Shown here: one piece after another, positions 24,295 through 35,319 of the stretch
Position numbering within the stretch: the first letter of the stretch is position 1
How the letters are laid out: each line of letters opens with the position of its first letter
DNA from: Prevotellaceae bacterium
Lineage (GTDB): Bacteria; Bacteroidota; Bacteroidia; Bacteroidales; Paludibacteraceae
Length of the DNA stretch: 57,023 nucleotides
Reading direction: 5' to 3'
Assembly: GCA_031270065.1 (NCBI GenBank)
Contig: JAISYF010000178.1
Span: forward strand, 1-57,023
Notes under the pieces: model-generated
The model's input: only the letters and a program-made list of their open reading frames with translations
Databases searched by the model: none
Told to the model about the DNA's origin: nothing
Position numbers and translations under genes: made by a program

Positions 24295-25488
24295 TTAATT
24301 TAAAATTGACAACGCTTTTTCGATTCTTTCAAATGCCTCAATAAGCAAATTTTCTGAGGTTGCGTAGGAAAAACGAATGCAGTTTTTTTCACCGAAAGCA
24401 TCGCCGCCAACAGAGGCAACGTGCGCATTATCAAGCAGATACATCGCTAAATCGCTGCCGTTGAGAATCACTTTACCTTCGGGAGTTTTTTTACCGAAAT
24501 AACTTTTACAAACAGGAAAAATATAGAATGCGCCATCGGGAATTGCGGTGTCGAAACCGCTGATTTTTTTCGCTAACGACAGCACCAAATCGCGCCGTTT
24601 TTCAAAAGCGGAACGCATTTTTTCCACACAGGCATCGCCGCCAAGATACGCAGCCTCAGCCGCTTTTTGCGCGATAGACGAGGGTGCAGACGTAAATTGC
24701 CCTTGCAGTTTTGCAACACCTTTCGCCAGCCAAAGCGGTGCAGCAAGCCAGCCAATACGCCAGCCTGTCATTGCGTAACCCTTTGATACTCCGTTAATTA
24801 TCACAATTCTATCTTTCAAAAAATCCAATTCAGCCAAAGACGAAACTTTGCCTGTATAAGAAATATATTCGTAAATTTCGTCTGAAATAATAAAAATTTC
24901 GGGGTAATCTTTCAGCACTTCCGCAATCTCTCGCAACTCCTCTTTTGAGTAGATGCTGCCAGTTGGATTTGACGGCGAACAGAGCATAAAAATTTTCGTT
25001 TTAGGGGTAACCGCAGCGCGAAACTGTTCGGCAGTGATTTTAAAATTATTCTCTCTATCTGCCTGAATTACAACGCTTTGTCCCCCTGCAATTTTCACCA
25101 TTTCGATATAACTAACCCAATACGGCGCAGGAATTATCACCTCTTCGCCGTCATTGAGCAGACACATCAAAACTTCGCAAATAGCCTGTTTCGCGCCGTT
25201 GGTACAGACGATTTGTTCGGGAGAATAGTTTAAACTGTTCCAATTTTTGAGTTTTTGGCAAATTGCTTTCCGCAAAGAAAGGTAACCGCCAACGGGAGTG
25301 TAGAATGAAAAATTATTGCTAATAGCCTCATTAGCAGCCTGTTTTATATGGTCGGGCGTAAAAAAATCTGGTTCGCCAACGCTGAGGTTAATCACATCTA
25401 TGCCTGCATTTTTGAGTTCCGCACTACGTTGCGACATCGCCAAAGTTTCCGATTCTGCAAGGTTTTGAATCCGTTTTGAAAGTCCCAT
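24295..25488 (-). CDS. Aspartate/aromatic aminotransferase, PLP class I
   Basis: 397 residues from the ATG at 25488 (MGLSKRIQNLAESETLAMSQ). Fold-type I PLP enzyme of the AspAT Ib group: INLSVGEPDF at the N-terminus, LCSPSNPTGSIYS, FIISDEIYEYI, and the PLP lysine in INGVSKGYAMTGWRIG. The C-terminal IRFSYATS has the Arg that binds the substrate carboxylate. It should interconvert aspartate and oxaloacetate. The frame is open to 25548, but the promoter box at 25526 lies inside that extension, so the later start is right. Confidence 0.93.
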   Translation of the reverse strand: MGLSKRIQNLAESETLAMSQRSAELKNAGIDVINLSVGEPDFFTPDHIKQAANEAISNNFSFYTPVGGYLSLRKAICQKLKNWNSLNYSPEQIVCTNGAKQAICEVLMCLLNDGEEVIIPAPYWVSYIEMVKIAGGQSVVIQADRENNFKITAEQFRAAVTPKTKIFMLCSPSNPTGSIYSKEELREIAEVLKDYPEIFIISDEIYEYISYTGKVSSLAELDFLKDRIVIINGVSKGYAMTGWRIGWLAAPLWLAKGVAKLQGQFTSAPSSIAQKAAEAAYLGGDACVEKMRSAFEKRRDLVLSLAKKISGFDTAIPDGAFYIFPVCKSYFGKKTPEGKVILNGSDLAMYLLDNAHVASVGGDAFGEKNCIRFSYATSENLLIEAFERIEKALSILN

Positions 25489-25525
25489 TGTTTTTTTATT
25501 ATTAAGTAGTAGTTTGAAATCGGCG

Positions 25526-25533
25526 CAAAGATA
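25526..25533 (-). promoter_or_regulatory. -7 box of the aminotransferase gene
   Basis: TATCTTTG on the minus strand, about 38 bases before the ATG. Confidence 0.6.
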
Positions 25534-25706
25534 CAAATTTTTTTTCAAAGATTTAAATGAATGCCCGCATATTTGTCTAAAAATTATTGCCTTTTAAGGA
25601 AAACCGTTGTCAAATTCTACTGTTCAGCCATAATGAGAATAATTTTGGCAAAAAATAAATGCAACCTTTTATTTGTGTCTATTTTTTTTTCTTTAATAAA
25701 TTTGCG

Positions 25707-25714
25707 TAATTTTG
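25707..25714 (+). promoter_or_regulatory. Candidate -7 box of the ECF sigma gene
   Basis: TAATTTTG about 78 bases before the sigma factor start. Confidence 0.4.
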
Positions 25715-25792
25715 TTGTTTGAATTTATTTAAATGTTAAAATAAGTTAAAGTTTTAATATCTGTGCAACGTTTTTAACCCTTTGCGCATCTT

Positions 25793-26338
25793 ATGAAAAA
25801 AAGAGTTGATGAAATAATGTCTGAAATCGAATTGATTGTCGCTTGTAAAAAAAATGAAATGTGGGCAAGGAAAATATTGTACGAGCGTTACGCGCCGACA
25901 ATGTTGAGTGTCTGCACACGATATTGTGGCGACAAAGAAACGGCAAAAGACATTTTACAGGAAGGATTTTTTAAAATTTTTACAAAAATTTCAGAATTTA
26001 GAGAAGACGGCAGTTTTGAAGGGTGGATTAGGAAAATTTTTGTTACAACGGCACTTGAAAATTTGCGGAAAAATCGGTTTGTTCCGCTCGAAACAGAACA
26101 CAAAAACACAGTAGAGAACGATGATTTGAGCGTTTTTGACAAACTTTCGGCAGACGATTTGCACAAAATTATTTCCGAACTGCCAGATGGTTTTAGAATG
26201 GTTTTCAATCTTTACGCTGTTGAAGGTTATTCTCACAAAGAAATTGGTGAAATGCTTGGCATTAAGGAAGTTACCTCGCGCAGTCAGTATCAAAGAGCGC
26301 GGGAAATGTTGAAAAAATGGTTAATGGTTAATGATTAA
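25793..26338 (+). CDS. ECF sigma factor
   Basis: 181 residues. Region 2 covers ARKILYERYAPTMLSVCTRY to FKIFTKI, with DILQEGFF and FEGWIRKIFVTTALENLRK; region 4 covers LPDGFRMVFNLYAVEGYSHKEIGEMLG. The gene encodes an alternative sigma factor for RNA polymerase that answers an envelope or nutrient signal. A second ATG at 25817 (MSEIELIVACKK) is a possible start. The gene after it encodes a membrane-anchored protein, the usual place for the controlling partner. Confidence 0.92.
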   Translation: MKKRVDEIMSEIELIVACKKNEMWARKILYERYAPTMLSVCTRYCGDKETAKDILQEGFFKIFTKISEFREDGSFEGWIRKIFVTTALENLRKNRFVPLETEHKNTVENDDLSVFDKLSADDLHKIISELPDGFRMVFNLYAVEGYSHKEIGEMLGIKEVTSRSQYQRAREMLKKWLMVND

Positions 26339-26444
26339 TTGGCTGAAAGACAGGATTTTAATAACCGCATACAAGCGATAGCACAGTTTGCATACAAAAA
26401 ATAAAATACAAAAACTGCCTGAAAGGCAGGACAAAACATAGAAA

Positions 26445-27653
26445 ATGAGTAATAATTTCAACATATTATCAAAAAAATTACAAAACCACTCTCTTCCCAT
26501 CGACAACTCGTTTTGGGCGGAAATGGAAACGCGGTTATTGCAGGAAAAACGGCGAAAAATTATTCCGTTCTGGTGGGCTGTGAGCGGAATTGCAGCATCT
26601 GTGGCGGCGTTGATTTTTCTGTCGATTTCGTTTGAAAATAATTTGCAAAATATTGATTATCAAGCAAATATGCACGAAGACACGAAAGCGCAAATAGACG
26701 AAAATATGATGTCCTCTGTCTTTGCGAGCGAAACGAAACGAAAACCCGCAATCCCTGAAAAAATAAGTTCCTGCAACTTGGAAGAAAAAAATGAAAATTA
26801 TAATGAAAGCAACATTTTTGTAAAAGATACAGCGCAAATTGCCGAAATTAAAACCATTCCGCAAAAAACAGAAAAAAAACAGCAATATTTGCCAGAAACT
26901 TTGCCTGACAATCGCGGCGAAACAAAATTTTCTCCCAAAAAACAAAAAAATAATCAAAAACTTATTGCGATGGCGCATATCGGAGGCGATTTTTTGAGCG
27001 GAAAAAGCAACGGCAATACCGACGACAACGTTGCGCCGCCAAGTGCAAGCAACGGGGCAGATTTTGACGATAATTATGCTGGTTTGACCAACGAAAGAGC
27101 CGAAAAATCGCTCGAAGAACTTTTGCAGGAATACCCTGAAATTTCCTATCTGCCGCCAATTTCTGCGGGTGTGAGCATACGCAAAAATTTTACCGACAGA
27201 GTTGCGCTCGAAACAGGACTGTTTTACACATATTTGCAAACAAATCTTCATTTCGGCAACGATTGGATACAGCAAAATGCAAAATTGAAAATGCATTATC
27301 TCGGTATTCCTGTCAATTTTATTGTAAATATAATAAATCACCCAAAATGGAATCTTTATTTTTCGGTTGGAGTAGCAATAGAAAAGGGTTTGTGGCTTGA
27401 TTATCAGAAAGTTACGACCTACACATATTATCCTGACGACTATTTTGAAAAACAACATTTGGAGGAGAGCATTAAGCGGGTGCAACTTTCGGCAAACGCG
27501 GCGGTAGGCATTTCAGCGCGGATTTACAAGGGTTTCGGCATATATTTTGAACAGCGTTTTGGTTATTATTTCAAAAATCAACAGCCGTTGAACATTCGCA
27601 CCGCAAGCCCGTTTAATATTGGACTGAACGCAGGAATAAGATACGAATTTTAA
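26445..27653 (+). CDS. Inner-membrane-anchored protein with beta-barrel-like C-terminus, sigma partner
   Basis: 402 residues. Residues 1-40 are a short soluble part (FNILSKKLQNHSLPIDNSFW), 41-60 one TM helix (FWWAVSGIAASVAALIFLSI), 65-210 a Lys/Glu/Asn-rich spacer, and 225-402 a stretch with the alternating pattern of small outer-membrane beta-barrels (SAGVSIRKNFTDRVALETGL, YLGIPVNFIVNI, ending GLNAGIRYEF). The place 106 bases after an ECF sigma gene suggests that the N-terminal part holds the sigma factor, as in anti-sigma proteins. A TM helix followed by a barrel-like domain is an odd layout; whether the end really enters the outer membrane is unknown. Confidence 0.65.
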   Translation: MSNNFNILSKKLQNHSLPIDNSFWAEMETRLLQEKRRKIIPFWWAVSGIAASVAALIFLSISFENNLQNIDYQANMHEDTKAQIDENMMSSVFASETKRKPAIPEKISSCNLEEKNENYNESNIFVKDTAQIAEIKTIPQKTEKKQQYLPETLPDNRGETKFSPKKQKNNQKLIAMAHIGGDFLSGKSNGNTDDNVAPPSASNGADFDDNYAGLTNERAEKSLEELLQEYPEISYLPPISAGVSIRKNFTDRVALETGLFYTYLQTNLHFGNDWIQQNAKLKMHYLGIPVNFIVNIINHPKWNLYFSVGVAIEKGLWLDYQKVTTYTYYPDDYFEKQHLEESIKRVQLSANAAVGISARIYKGFGIYFEQRFGYYFKNQQPLNIRTASPFNIGLNAGIRYEF

Positions 27654-27710
27654 TTGAAAATTGAAAATTGAAAATTATGAATTTACTAACTAAATAAATA
27701 TCAAACTATT

Positions 27711-28979
27711 ATGAAAAAAACAAACTTTTTTTTAGCAATTTTTGCAGGAATAATGTTAACTTCCTGTAAAAGCACTTACACCGAAACCGTTACATACAAA
27801 ATCAACGAGCCTGTGTTTATGGGCAGAAACGATTTTCAAAACACTGCGCGGGTTAGCCAAAGTGCGCAACCGATTGAAAATCACGGAAAAATCTGTTTTT
27901 TCAACGGATTTATCTATATGGCGGAAACGGGCAAGGGTATTCACATTATTGACAATACCGACCCCGCAAATCCGCAAATAGTTGGCTTTATAGAACTGCT
28001 CGGCAATGCCGATATGTCAATCCGCGACAGAGTTTTGTACGCCGATTCCTTCACCGATTTGGTGTGGTTTGACCTTTCAAATTCTGCTGTTCCTGAACCA
28101 CTTGGACGGCTCGCAAACGCTTTCTACGAAGTGTTGCCGCCTCTGGAAAACGAGTACGGTTACGATTATGGACAGGTGTATAACAACCGCCAATCCAACG
28201 ACAGCGTTATTGTCGGTTGGACGCTTGTGGAGCGCACCGAAGACGTTGAACATTATTATCGCGGCGGATGGTGGAATGGTGCTTATGATGATGCTGCACT
28301 TGCGGGCGCAGAAAACAGCGGCGGTGCAAAAACAGGCATAAACGGCTCAATGTCAAGGTTTTCGCTCTACGACAATTATCTTTACAGCGTTATCAACAAT
28401 CAAATGTCGATAATTGATTTGAGAGGCGAACCGTGTATCGCGGTCAGCAATTTCTACATCGGCTACAATGTAGAAACACTTTTTAATTACGAGGACAAAA
28501 TGTTTATGGGAACGCCTACGGGAATGTTGATTTACTCGGTGGAAAATCCGCTTGAACCGAAATATTGTTCGGCGGTGCAGCACGTTTTTGGTTGCGACCC
28601 TGTGGTAGTGGAAAACGACAGGGCGTATGTTACTGTGCATAGCGGAAACAATTGCGGACAGGATTTCAACGAACTGATAATTATTAATGTGGCGGACGTT
28701 TATCGCCCTCAACAAATTGTTTCCTACACAATGACGCGCCCAATGGGTTTGGGCATCGACAACGGCACGCTCTTTGTTTGCGATGACGGACTAAAAATTT
28801 TCAACACCGAAAATCCACAAACCATTATGGCAAACGAACTCGCGCATTATAGCGGAATGAGCGGTTATGACGTAATTGCATTTAACAACCTGCTAATGAT
28901 GATTGCCGAAGACGGTATTTATCAATACGACTATTCTGATTTGAATAATATTGTGCCGTTGAGCGTAATAAACTGGTAG
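27711..28979 (+). CDS. LVIVD-repeat lipoprotein
   Basis: 422 residues. The lipobox MLTSC makes a lipoprotein (C19). The rest is built of LVIVD-type beta-propeller repeats, e.g. GKGIHIIDNTDPANPQIVGF, DLVWFDLSNSAVPEPLGRL, MSIIDLRGEPCIAVSNFYI and GMLIYSVENPLEPKYC. Such propellers are common surface or periplasmic proteins in Bacteroidota with no assigned enzymatic role. It follows the sigma/partner pair by 57 bases on the same strand and may belong to its regulon. Confidence 0.88.
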   Translation: MKKTNFFLAIFAGIMLTSCKSTYTETVTYKINEPVFMGRNDFQNTARVSQSAQPIENHGKICFFNGFIYMAETGKGIHIIDNTDPANPQIVGFIELLGNADMSIRDRVLYADSFTDLVWFDLSNSAVPEPLGRLANAFYEVLPPLENEYGYDYGQVYNNRQSNDSVIVGWTLVERTEDVEHYYRGGWWNGAYDDAALAGAENSGGAKTGINGSMSRFSLYDNYLYSVINNQMSIIDLRGEPCIAVSNFYIGYNVETLFNYEDKMFMGTPTGMLIYSVENPLEPKYCSAVQHVFGCDPVVVENDRAYVTVHSGNNCGQDFNELIIINVADVYRPQQIVSYTMTRPMGLGIDNGTLFVCDDGLKIFNTENPQTIMANELAHYSGMSGYDVIAFNNLLMMIAEDGIYQYDYSDLNNIVPLSVINW

Positions 28980-28997
28980 GAAAAATTATAATTATTA

Positions 28998-29134
28998 ATT
29001 TGAAGATTTGAAAATTTGAAAATGCAAAAATACAATTTGAAAATTTGAGGATTTGAATATTTGAAAATTCAATTTGAGGATTTGAAAAATTTGGGGATTT
29101 TTAATTTCAAATTTTCAAATCCTCAAATTGAATT
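28998..29134. repeat. TTTGAAAA-family long inverted repeat
   Basis: Alternating GATTTGAAAA and AATTTGAGGA units run rightwards and are then mirrored by TTTCAAATTTTCAAATCC. The core, read on the minus strand, is GAAATTAAAAATCCCC. The rest of the gap before the GH97 gene (29135-29280) holds nothing recognisable. Confidence 0.75.
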
Positions 29135-29280
29135 ATATGGTCGCTTTGCGGATTATCATTTATATTTTTTGCATGTATTAAAAACAGTTAATTTATTGTT
29201 AATCAATATTTTGACTGTTTTTTTATTCAGATTTTCATTATATTATTTTTATTTTTTTATTTTATATCAATGAAACTTTG

Positions 29281-29288
29281 TACCTTTG
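29281..29288 (+). promoter_or_regulatory. -7 box of the GH97 gene
   Basis: TACCTTTG, 43 bases before the ATG. Confidence 0.65.
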
Positions 29289-29331
29289 CATTACCTGAAA
29301 TCTTACACATAATAATATAATAAAAAAATAG

Positions 29332-31512
<2,181 letters not shown>

Positions 31513-31578
31513 TATTAAAAAAAACGTATTTTTTGCTTTTAATTCTTAATTTATAATTTTTAATTTACAATTATTTTG

Positions 31579-31586
31579 TACTTTTG
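31579..31586 (+). promoter_or_regulatory. -7 box of fabG
   Basis: TACTTTTG, 35 bases before the fabG ATG. Confidence 0.55.
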
Positions 31587-31621
31587 CAGTTAGTTTTTTT
31601 AATAACAAAATAATACAAAAA

Positions 31622-32368
31622 ATGAAATTACTTGAAGGAAAAGTTGCGTTGATAACAGGCGCAGCAAGAGGCATCGGCAAAGCGATTGCCCTGAAATTTG
31701 CGCAGGAAGGCGCAGAAATTGCCTTTACGGATTTATTCCGCAACGAGGCGATGGAGATGACAGAGAAAGAAATTGCCGCACTTGGCGTGAAAGTAAAGGG
31801 TTACGCCTCAAATGCGGCAGATTACGCTGATACTCAACGAGTTGTAGAGGAAATTTTGGCGGATTTCGGACACATTGACGTGCTTGTAAATAATGCAGGA
31901 ATTACCAAAGATACGCAACTCAAACGTATGACAGAGGAGCAATGGGACAGTGTTATTGCGGTAAATCTCAAATCGGTTTTCAATTTCACAAAGGCAATAC
32001 AGCCTGTTATGTGGAAACAAAACGGCGGTAGCGTAATAAATATGAGTTCGGTAGTAGGCGTGAGCGGCAACGCTTCGCAGTGCAATTATTCGGCATCAAA
32101 AGCGGGAATTATCGGTTTCACAAAGTCGGCAGCGAAAGAGATGGGCGTGCGCAATATTCGCCACAATGCCATCGCACCCGGCTTCATCATTACCGAAATG
32201 ACCAACCAACTGCCTGAGGAAGTGAAAAAAGCGTGGGCGGAAACAATCCCGATGCGTAGAGGCGGCACGCCAAAAGACGTTGCGAATACGGCAACGTTCC
32301 TTGCGTCAGACTTGTCGTCTTACATTACGGGACAGGTTATTCACTGCTGCGGTGGAATGAACTGCTGA
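31622..32368 (+). CDS. fabG: 3-oxoacyl-ACP reductase
   Basis: 248 residues, classical short-chain dehydrogenase. NADPH site ITGAARGIGKAIALKF, structural VLVNNAGIT, catalytic Ser in NMSSVVGVSG, and YSASKAG with the Tyr/Lys pair. The C-terminal YITGQVIHCCGGMNC ends in an unusual Cys cluster. It reduces 3-oxoacyl-ACP in fatty acid elongation. It is not in a fab operon here; another SDR role is possible but the similarity is closest to FabG. Confidence 0.9.
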   Translation: MKLLEGKVALITGAARGIGKAIALKFAQEGAEIAFTDLFRNEAMEMTEKEIAALGVKVKGYASNAADYADTQRVVEEILADFGHIDVLVNNAGITKDTQLKRMTEEQWDSVIAVNLKSVFNFTKAIQPVMWKQNGGSVINMSSVVGVSGNASQCNYSASKAGIIGFTKSAAKEMGVRNIRHNAIAPGFIITEMTNQLPEEVKKAWAETIPMRRGGTPKDVANTATFLASDLSSYITGQVIHCCGGMNC

Positions 32369-32444
32369 ATAAAGTGTAAATATTAAAGTCTATTTTTGTT
32401 GATATGTTTTTTGTTTTTTACAAAAAATTGTTTTGCAATTTGCT

Positions 32445-32452
32445 TAATTTTG
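32445..32452 (+). promoter_or_regulatory. -7 box of trxA
   Basis: TAATTTTG, 43 bases before the ATG. Confidence 0.5.
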
Positions 32453-32495
32453 CAGAAAAAATTTATACATCAACAACATTAATATTTATTGAACT

Positions 32496-32810
32496 ATGAA
32501 TATTGTTACAGACAACAATTTTGAGGAAATTTTGGCATCGAATGACGTTTGCGTGATTGATTTTAGTGCAACTTGGTGCGTTCCCTGCAAAAAACTTGCG
32601 CCAGACTTTGAAGAACTGGCAGGAAAATACGAGGGAAAAGCGTTTATCGGCAAAGTCAATATTGAGGACAGTCCCGAAGTAACCGAAAAATGTGAAATTT
32701 ACAGCGTTCCAACTGTTATATTTTTCAAAAATGGCGTTGTGCAAACAGACAGAATTGTCGGCGCGCACAGCAAATCGGAATACGAAAACAGAATTTTGGA
32801 ACTTATTTAA
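32496..32810 (+). CDS. trxA: Thioredoxin with a CVPC active site
   Basis: 104 residues, cytoplasmic, standard thioredoxin length. The active site is SATWCVPCKKLAP (C28, C31); Val replaces the usual Gly of WCGPC. The cis-proline loop IYSVPTVIFF and the Lys after the second Cys are conserved. It should reduce protein disulphides; the Val may shift redox potential or partner choice. It converges on the ABC ATPase gene with 33 bases between stops and no evident hairpin. Confidence 0.9.
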   Translation: MNIVTDNNFEEILASNDVCVIDFSATWCVPCKKLAPDFEELAGKYEGKAFIGKVNIEDSPEVTEKCEIYSVPTVIFFKNGVVQTDRIVGAHSKSEYENRILELI

Positions 32811-32843
32811 TCTTTCTAAACCCCTTTCTTACAGGATAGGAAC

Positions 32844-33791
32844 TTAAAGAATTTCTAAAACTTTCTCTATTGAGGAAACTTTTCTACCGTTGATAATGTA
32901 TTGATTATCAGCGGTTTCTATTTTTATTTCAGCATTTTTGTCTTCAATAATTCCGCAACGGACAAAAGCGCGTTTGAGCCATTTTGCTCGCTCATTTTCG
33001 CCTGTAACGGCAATTTTCAGATTGCCCGTAGGTTGAAAAATTCTGTAATGACCGTCTTCTGTATCAAAGTTAAAGTGCTGATTTTCAAATGATTGTTGAA
33101 AAATGCCCGAAAGCAGCAAATCCTCAGGAATACCTGTTGTAGTGCCGTTTTCGTTCATTAACCAAATAAAATCCGCCATTTTCAGAGCCAAATCCAACTC
33201 GTGCGTTGAAAGAATGAAAGTTTTTTTTGTTTTAACCGAAAGTCTGCGCAGCAACATCATAATTTCGATGCGGTTTGCTAAATCAAGGTGCGAAGTCGGT
33301 TCGTCGAGCAGCACAAGTGGCGTGTCTTGCGCAAGAGCCTTTGCAATAACGGCGCGTTGCTTTTCGCCGTCAGAAACTTCGCTCAAATTTTTATTTTTCA
33401 AGTGCAGCAAATTAACCTGTTTTAGAGCATTTTGCACAATTTTTTTGTCATTTTCGCTGAGGTTTCCGTTCCACGAAGTATAAGGGTAACGCCCCAACGC
33501 TGCAAGGTCAGAAATGCACAAATTTTCTACCTCAATTTTGTCCGTCAGCACCAAAGAGAGTAGGGTAGAGCGTTTATAATCAGAGAGTTTAGTAATATTT
33601 TTGCCATCAATCAGCACTTGCCCGCAAAGTGCAGGCTGCAACCCTGCCAAAGTGCGCAGCAGAGTTGATTTTCCGCAGCCGTTCCGCCCAATCAGGCAAA
33701 TCAACCGCCCTTCGCCAACGCTGAGGTTGAGGTTTTTCTGCACAATATTTTTTCCGTACCCGATAGAAAGATTTTGTGTTTGTAAAGTCAT
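32844..33791 (-). CDS. ABC transporter ATPase, FecE/BtuD-like, orphan
   Basis: 315 residues from the ATG at 33791. Walker A LIGRNGCGKSTLL (from residue 34), signature VSDGEKQRAVIAKAL (Asp in place of the second Gly-like position), Walker B LVLLDEPTSHLDL and switch His in FILSTHELDL place it with iron-siderophore, haem or cobalamin importers. Residues 240-315 form an extra C-terminal domain that does not look like an ABC core. No permease or binding protein is adjacent, so it must work with partners elsewhere. The frame opens to 33848, but the promoter box at 33826 lies within that extension. Confidence 0.88.
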   Translation of the reverse strand: MTLQTQNLSIGYGKNIVQKNLNLSVGEGRLICLIGRNGCGKSTLLRTLAGLQPALCGQVLIDGKNITKLSDYKRSTLLSLVLTDKIEVENLCISDLAALGRYPYTSWNGNLSENDKKIVQNALKQVNLLHLKNKNLSEVSDGEKQRAVIAKALAQDTPLVLLDEPTSHLDLANRIEIMMLLRRLSVKTKKTFILSTHELDLALKMADFIWLMNENGTTTGIPEDLLLSGIFQQSFENQHFNFDTEDGHYRIFQPTGNLKIAVTGENERAKWLKRAFVRCGIIEDKNAEIKIETADNQYIINGRKVSSIEKVLEIL

Positions 33792-33824
33792 TTTTTTGTT
33801 ATTAAAAAAACTTTTTTCCAAAAT

Positions 33825-33888
33825 GCAAAGGTAACATAAAATTCTCAACTATACATAAACTTATAAAAATTCTCCAAAAAAATTATAG
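33825..33888 (-). promoter_or_regulatory. Dispersed promoter module, copy C (ABC ATPase)
   Basis: On the minus strand AGTTTATGTATAGTTGAGAA then TTTTATGTTACCTTTGC with -7 box 33826-33833. Same layout as copies at 11751, 35320 and 54603, with more substitutions. Confidence 0.65.
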
Positions 33889-33963
33889 AGGAAAGATACA
33901 ATTTTTTTCTATATTTTGTTCAAAAAAATCATAATTCATAATTCACAATTCATAATTATTTAG

Positions 33964-33971
33964 TAATTTTG
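33964..33971 (+). promoter_or_regulatory. -7 box of the aldolase gene
   Basis: TAATTTTG, 46 bases before the ATG. Confidence 0.5.
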
Positions 33972-34017
33972 CAGCCGAAAAAAATTAATAATTTATAATA
34001 AATTTATAATTAAAAAA

Positions 34018-35016
34018 ATGGTAGATTACAAAGAATTGGGTTTGGTAAATACCCGCGAAATGTTTGCAAAAGCCGTTAGTGGCGGCTACGCAATTCCTGC
34101 GTTCAACTTCAACAATATGGAGCAGTTGCAGGCAATTATTCAGGCGGCAGCCGAAACAAAATCGCCTGTTATTTTGCAGGTGTCGAAAGGCGCGCGCCAA
34201 TATGCAAACGCTACATTGCTGCGTTATATGGCAGAGGGCGCGGTGGCTTACGCCAAAGAACTCGGTTGGGAAAAGCCGCAAATTGTGCTGCACCTCGACC
34301 ACGGTGATACTTTTGAAACTTGCAAATCGTGCATTGACAGCGGTTTTTCGTCTGTTATGATTGACGGCTCGCACTTGTCTTATGACGAAAATGTTGCAGT
34401 TACTAAAAAAGTTGTTGAATACGCGCATCAATTTGACGTTACCGTTGAGGGCGAACTTGGCGTGTTGGCAGGTGTGGAAGATGAGGTTTCGGCAGAACAC
34501 CACACATACACCCGCCCCGAAGAGGTAGTTGATTTTGTAACAAAAACAGGCTGCGACTCATTGGCAATTTCTATCGGCACTTCGCACGGCGCAAATAAAT
34601 TTACGCCTGCGCAATGCACTCGCGATGAGAACGGCATTCTTGTTCCGCCGCCGTTGCGTTTTGATGTGCTTGAAGGTTGCGAAAAAGAGTTGCCCGGATT
34701 TCCGATTGTTTTGCACGGCGCATCGTCTGTGCCGCAGGAGGAAGTTGCCGTTATCAACAAATATGGCGGCGCGTTGAAAGACGCTATCGGCATTCCAGAA
34801 GAGCAGTTGCGTAAAGCAGCGAAGTCGGCAGTTTGCAAAATCAACATCGACAGCGACAGCCGTTTGGCAATGACAGCCGCAGTACGCGAAGTTTTTGCAT
34901 TGAAACCCGCAGAGTTTGACCCCAGAAAATATCTCGGACCCGCTCGCGACAATATGAAAAAACTTTATCAGCACAAAATTGAGGAAGTTTTGGGTAGCGC
35001 AGGAAAAGCAGCATAA
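34018..35016 (+). CDS. fbaA: Class II fructose-1,6-bisphosphate aldolase
   Basis: 332 residues. Zinc-dependent TIM-barrel aldolase that splits fructose 1,6-bisphosphate in glycolysis and makes it in gluconeogenesis. Visible motifs: IPAFNFNNMEQLQAIIQAA, VLHLDHGDTFETCKSCIDSG with the Asp base and zinc His, SVMIDGSHLSYDENV, VEGELGVLAGVEDE, and the phosphate-binding LHGASSVPQ and INIDSDSRLA. Well-used codons and solitary position fit a highly expressed housekeeping gene. Confidence 0.95.
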   Translation: MVDYKELGLVNTREMFAKAVSGGYAIPAFNFNNMEQLQAIIQAAAETKSPVILQVSKGARQYANATLLRYMAEGAVAYAKELGWEKPQIVLHLDHGDTFETCKSCIDSGFSSVMIDGSHLSYDENVAVTKKVVEYAHQFDVTVEGELGVLAGVEDEVSAEHHTYTRPEEVVDFVTKTGCDSLAISIGTSHGANKFTPAQCTRDENGILVPPPLRFDVLEGCEKELPGFPIVLHGASSVPQEEVAVINKYGGALKDAIGIPEEQLRKAAKSAVCKINIDSDSRLAMTAAVREVFALKPAEFDPRKYLGPARDNMKKLYQHKIEEVLGSAGKAA

Positions 35017-35043
35017 TTTTTGACTAAAAATTATGTACGATAT

Positions 35044-35095
35044 TTGTCAAGTTTCACAACGTTGCTGCTATCAACAACGTTGTGAAACTTGACAA
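35044..35095. repeat. Perfect 21-bp inverted repeat after the aldolase gene
   Basis: Arms 35044-35064 and 35075-35095 are exact complements (core TTGTCAAGTTTCACAACG) around the 10-nt loop CTGCTATCAA. It sits 27 bases after the stop codon and probably ends or stabilises the aldolase mRNA; there is no strong T-run. The following 35096-35253 holds nothing recognisable. Confidence 0.8.
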
Positions 35096-35253
35096 TTTAG
35101 CAGTTTAAACGGGCAAAACGGGCTTGATACAGCACTGTTTTTCGCAGGCAGAACTTCAAAAATCACACTGCATTTTTTTTGTTGATATTTACGCAAGCCT
35201 ATCGTTGCGCATATTATTGACAGTTTCGATTATATCTATTTTGTAATTTTTTC

Positions 35254-35315
35254 CTGTAAATTTTCAGAATATTTTTATAAGTTTTGTGTGTAATTGAAAA
35301 TTTTATGCTAACTTT
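35254..35315 (+). repeat. Dispersed promoter module, copy B1 (decayed)
   Basis: Tandem neighbour of copy B2, 66 bases upstream. GTTTTGTGTGTAATTGAAAA is kept, but the -7 region has become TAACTTTC, so it is probably inactive. Confidence 0.6.
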
Positions 35316-35319
35316 CCCC

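Noticed and set aside
26535..27485. Long antisense frame of 316 codons under the sigma-partner gene
   Set aside because: Composition is that of a shadow frame (Cys/Phe/Arg-rich, no domains) and the plus-strand product has a coherent domain layout.
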